From: an uncultured Ruminococcus sp.
Lineage (GTDB): Bacteria; Bacillota; Clostridia; Oscillospirales; Acutalibacteraceae
Assembly: GCA_902762335.1 (NCBI GenBank)
Contig: CACWNZ010000084.1
Coordinates: 1-8,715 of the forward strand
Direction of reading: 5' to 3'
DNA length: 8,715 nucleotides
In this document: positions 6,403-8,715 of the stretch, one piece after another
Position numbering within the stretch: the stretch's first letter is position 1
Layout: the number at the start of each line of letters is the position of its first letter
Position numbers and translations under genes: made by a program
The notes under the pieces: generated by a model
Told to the model about the DNA's origin: nothing
The model's input: the letters and a program-made list of their open reading frames with translations, nothing else
Database searches by the model: none

Positions 6403-7212
6403 ATGAAAAAGACGCCGAGGTACAAGCCGGTCAGATTTGAAAAATTCAGGATAGTGATAGGCATTATTGATGCTTATTACGACAGGGCGCTTGCGTTTAC
6501 GGAGATCGCTCCCGAAAAGCTTGACAAATTGTATGTCGGCGAGAGGGTAATGTGCAGGTGTGACACGATGACCATTGTCGGTGTGGCCAGGACATACGAT
6601 CATCTGGCGGAGAGGGATGTATTATATGCCGGGATCGTCACTCCGAATGAGCAGCTCCTTATTCTCAGAATGGACGACCGTAAGGCACCCTCGATAGGGG
6701 CCGATGCCATAGTTTTTTACGATGAGAGACCTGACATTCCGTTCTGCTTTTCGGGTACGGTGAAAAAGACGGAATCATTAACAGATCTTCCCGCTGCAGA
6801 GATCTTATCAACGGAGACTGCATCACGATACAATATCACAGGCAAAAAAATTCTTGCAGGGTATATCGACTGCGATGAGCCTGACGGAAAATATGCTGAG
6901 TACGTTATCATAGTTGATATTATTTCCATTCCCGTGCTCATCGCCATAGGTCTGTTCCTGCTCATGCCGACAATAAATAATCTTCGTTATCTCTCGGCGG
7001 TAAAAAAGGGCAAGATAACTCCGCACAAGGCGGTAAGGCGCAGAGACGTACTTAACTTCTACGGCGGCGGCTACGTCGACCCGGAGGACAGGAATGAGGA
7101 AAACTTCAATGAAGAGCAGCCCTTCCTCGGCTCTGACCATACAAATGAATCCGCCTATGACGTGTTCCGACCCTACGAGGGCTACGACGACGACAGCGGC
7201 GAAAACAAGTGA
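6403..7212 (+). CDS. uncharacterised membrane protein (paralogue B)
   Basis: I do not recognise a named family. The 269-residue protein has a basic N-terminus, a short semi-hydrophobic stretch (FRIVIGIIDAYY, 15-26), and a mixed strand/helix domain (about 35-165). One confident membrane helix lies at about 167-189, followed by a basic stretch (KKGKITPHKAVRRR, 201-214) and an acidic tail rich in Asp, Glu and Gly. It repeats the layout of the preceding protein. Comparing residues 154-224 here with 169-239 there, at a constant offset of 15, I count 19 identities in 71 positions, including NN, Y, KG, P, D, G and Y downstream of the helix. The first membrane helix of paralogue A is replaced here by a stretch containing Asp, Tyr and Arg, so topology is uncertain. 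The basic residues after the helix point to a cytoplasmic tail. The gene sits 14 bases after its paralogue and 26 before sua5. Confidence 0.85.
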   Translation: MKKTPRYKPVRFEKFRIVIGIIDAYYDRALAFTEIAPEKLDKLYVGERVMCRCDTMTIVGVARTYDHLAERDVLYAGIVTPNEQLLILRMDDRKAPSIGADAIVFYDERPDIPFCFSGTVKKTESLTDLPAAEILSTETASRYNITGKKILAGYIDCDEPDGKYAEYVIIVDIISIPVLIAIGLFLLMPTINNLRYLSAVKKGKITPHKAVRRRDVLNFYGGGYVDPEDRNEENFNEEQPFLGSDHTNESAYDVFRPYEGYDDDSGENK

Positions 7213-7231
7213 TAATATAGAAAAGGAAATG

Positions 7232-7236
7232 AAGGA
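7232..7236 (+). promoter_or_regulatory. closely spaced ribosome binding site of sua5
   Basis: AAGGA ends only two bases before the ATG at 7239, shorter than usual. A second candidate, AAAAGGA at 7221-7227, is 11 bases away. An out-of-frame ATG at 7229 lies between them. The start at 7239 is nevertheless well supported because MKTLLLG leads straight into the YrdC domain. Confidence 0.4.
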
Positions 7237-7238
7237 AA

Positions 7239-8249
7239 ATGAAGACCCTGCTTCTTGGCGCCGAGGATATTCCCTTAGCCGCCGAAATAATCAAAAACGG
7301 CGGTCTTGTGGCTATGCCCACCGAGACCGTTTACGGGCTTGCAGCGGACGCCTTTAACGGAGAAGCCGTTGCAAGGATATTCAAAGCAAAGGGCAGACCT
7401 ATGGATAACCCGCTGATAGTCCATATATCGGAGGTATCTCAGATATATGAGCTCGTGCGGGACTTTCCCGAAAAGGCAAGGCTGCTTGCGCAGCGCTTCT
7501 GGCCCGGTCCGCTGACGATGATACTGCCAAAATCGGATAAGATACCCGACGAGGTGAGCGCCGGTCTTGATACCGTAGCCGTGCGCTGCCCGTCGGATAA
7601 GAACGCGCGGAGGCTCATTGAGCTTTCGCGCCCTTTGGCTGCTCCGTCTGCAAATCTTTCGGGCAGCCCAAGCCCCACCACGGTACGGCACGTAGTTGAC
7701 GACATGAACGGCAGGATCGACGCCATTATAGACGGCGGCGACTGCGAGGTCGGAGTAGAATCCACGGTGATAACGCTTGCTGCACAGCCGCCCCGTCTTT
7801 TAAGACCCGGCGGCATTACCCTTGAGCAGCTCAGAGATACCATAGGCGAGGTAGAGGTAGACCCCGCCGTCACCGAGCCGCTCAAAAAGGGTCAGCAGGC
7901 GGCAAGCCCGGGTATGAAGTACAAGCACTATTCTCCCCGCGCAAACGTCATTTTGCTAAAGGGCAGCGCAGACGCCTATATAAGCTTCGTCAATTCCCAC
8001 GGCGAGAACGGAGCCGCCGCGCTTTGCTATGATGAGGATATAAACAAGCTCAGCCTGCCGTATATATCTATAGGCGGGGCTGAGGATTACTGCACTCAGG
8101 CAAACAGGCTTTTCGCATCTCTCAGAGAGGCGGACGAAAGAGGCTTCGGCACGGTTTACGCCCACTGCCCCGATACGGGCGGCGTGGGACTTGCGGTTTA
8201 TAACAGAATGATAAGAGCCGCAGGCTTCGAGGTGATAGATATTGAATAG
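7239..8249 (+). CDS. sua5: L-threonylcarbamoyladenylate synthase, two-domain (Sua5/YwlC/TsaC2)
   Basis: This enzyme makes threonylcarbamoyl-AMP from threonine, bicarbonate and ATP, the first step of the t6A modification at position 37 of ANN-decoding tRNAs. The TsaB/TsaD/TsaE proteins complete the pathway and are not in this window. The YrdC-like catalytic domain spans about residues 8-205. Its motifs are PTETVYGLAADA (27-38), KGRPMDNPL (51-59), FWPGPLTMIL (87-96), PSANLSG (136-142) and GVESTVITL (172-180). The interdomain linker SPGMKYKHYSP (223-233) is the hallmark of the longer Sua5 form and is known to gate the active site. The C-terminal Sua5 domain (about 235-336) ends with NRMIRAAG, as is typical. 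All expected motifs are present and the length (336) is normal for the two-domain type. Its end overlaps the coaE start by eight bases, implying coupled translation. Confidence 0.97.
   Translation: MKTLLLGAEDIPLAAEIIKNGGLVAMPTETVYGLAADAFNGEAVARIFKAKGRPMDNPLIVHISEVSQIYELVRDFPEKARLLAQRFWPGPLTMILPKSDKIPDEVSAGLDTVAVRCPSDKNARRLIELSRPLAAPSANLSGSPSPTTVRHVVDDMNGRIDAIIDGGDCEVGVESTVITLAAQPPRLLRPGGITLEQLRDTIGEVEVDPAVTEPLKKGQQAASPGMKYKHYSPRANVILLKGSADAYISFVNSHGENGAAALCYDEDINKLSLPYISIGGAEDYCTQANRLFASLREADERGFGTVYAHCPDTGGVGLAVYNRMIRAAGFEVIDIE
8230..8237 (+). promoter_or_regulatory. strong ribosome binding site deciding the TTG start of coaE
   Basis: AGGTGATA, preceded by G at 8227-8229 context, matches the 3' end of 16S rRNA well and lies a few bases before the TTG at 8242, inside the last codons of sua5. 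It makes the TTG the best coaE start; no in-frame ATG or GTG lies between it and the Walker A motif. Confidence 0.65.
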
Positions 8250-8715
8250 CCTTGTTATAGGTCTTACGGGACAGACGGGCGCGGGAAAATCCACGCTTGC
8301 GGCAAGGGCAGGGGAGCTGGGCTGCAATATAGTCGATGCCGACAGGCTTGCAAGACAGGTGCTTGAAAAGGATTCACCCGTGCTGAAGGGACTTGCAGAA
8401 ATCTTCGGATATGATATAATAGACGATGAGGGCGCTCTGAAGAGAAGGCTTCTTGCCGGGCGCGCCTTTTCTACAAAGGAAAATACCGAAAAGCTCAACA
8501 GGCTCACTCATTCGGGCATAAACAGCCTTGCCGCGGAATACATAAAGGAATACAGACAGCAGGGCGGCATTATAATATACGACTGTCCGCTGCTTTTCGA
8601 GAGCGGGGGAGATAAGCTGTGCGACCTTACCGTAGCCGTTACCGCTCCCGAGAGGGTGAGGCTTGAGAGGATAATGTCCCGCGATTCCCTTACCGAAAGG
8701 GAAGCCATGCTCAGG
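8242..8715 (+). CDS. coaE: dephospho-CoA kinase, 3' end outside the window
   Basis: This enzyme phosphorylates the ribose 3'-hydroxyl of dephospho-CoA with ATP, the last step of coenzyme A synthesis, in the cytoplasm. The window holds 158 codons of the usual 195-210; the reading frame is open at the last base. The P-loop GQTGAGKST is at residues 10-18 and the substrate-binding DAD at 32-34. The segment LNRLTHSGI (85-93) corresponds to the family's LN-x-x-x-HP motif with Ser in place of Pro. YDCPLLFESG (113-122) matches the conserved PLLFE motif. TVAVTAPERVRLERIMSRD (130-148) matches the lid region, whose arginines contact ATP. The start is a TTG at 8242 overlapping the end of sua5 by eight bases, chosen because of a strong Shine-Dalgarno site and because the P-loop begins nine codons later, as is normal. 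Confidence 0.95.
   Translation, partial: MNSLVIGLTGQTGAGKSTLAARAGELGCNIVDADRLARQVLEKDSPVLKGLAEIFGYDIIDDEGALKRRLLAGRAFSTKENTEKLNRLTHSGINSLAAEYIKEYRQQGGIIIYDCPLLFESGGDKLCDLTVAVTAPERVRLERIMSRDSLTEREAMLR

Noticed and set aside
7094..7357. Open frame on the + strand overlapping the end of paralogue B and the start of sua5, including an out-of-frame ATG at 7229
   Set aside because: Low-complexity, charged translation without family features, fully overlapping two better-supported genes.
8393..8420. TTGCAG, 16 bases, then TATAAT with an upstream TG, inside coaE
   Set aside because: The -10 looks good but the -35 matches only three of six bases, and the stretch is explained by the coaE codons around GYDII. 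Without a start-site map it is likely chance.
7956..8507. Long minus-strand open frame (183 codons) across sua5 and coaE
   Set aside because: It lies opposite two genes with unmistakable conserved motifs on the + strand, and its translation shows no domain. Similar antisense open frames across the S41, kinase and prfA genes are rejected for the same reason.
8571..8576. Second TATAAT inside coaE
   Set aside because: No -35-like element at suitable distance; the bases encode the III strand before the PLLFE motif.

Overview
The window is a bacterial chromosomal segment in which all nine genes I can support lie on the + strand. Gaps are 13 to 47 bases and two junctions overlap, so there is almost no non-coding DNA. 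I see no rRNA, tRNA, CRISPR array, insertion sequence, phage gene or convincing rho-independent terminator. Several features fit a Gram-positive Clostridia member, most likely near Ruminococcus/Oscillospiraceae: strong purine-rich ribosome binding sites, a DUF951 protein, a two-domain Sua5, and a signal-peptide S41 protease with a Ser/Glu/Gln-rich stalk. Codon use leans heavily on ATA for Ile and AGG/AGA for Arg at a moderate GC content. The genus is inference, not demonstrated.

Bases 1-4017 form an envelope-sensing block. An OmpR/PhoB-type response regulator overlaps the start of a two-membrane-segment histidine kinase, followed 19 bases later by a secreted, C-terminally membrane-anchored S41-family peptidase. 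The third gene is the likely output or signal partner of the two-component system. No ABC transporter is visible beside it.

Bases 4031-5358 encode a small DUF951 zinc-ribbon-like protein and peptide chain release factor 1 (prfA, with PxT and GGQ motifs). The release-factor methylase gene prmC, often adjacent to prfA, is not between prfA and the next genes.

Bases 5381-7212 encode two uncharacterised membrane proteins. Aligned without gaps over their membrane segment and juxtamembrane region they share about 27% identity, with the same order of parts, so I read them as a diverged tandem duplication. This pair is the most novel content in the window.

Bases 7239-8715 encode L-threonylcarbamoyladenylate synthase (Sua5/YwlC/TsaC2, first step of the tRNA t6A modification) and the first 158 codons of dephospho-CoA kinase (coaE). 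The coaE gene starts at a TTG inside the end of sua5 and runs off the window. The proximity of prfA and sua5/ywlC recalls the prfA-ywlC neighbourhood of Bacillus; here the membrane-protein pair lies between them. Nothing in the window is a clearly new defence or mobile system.
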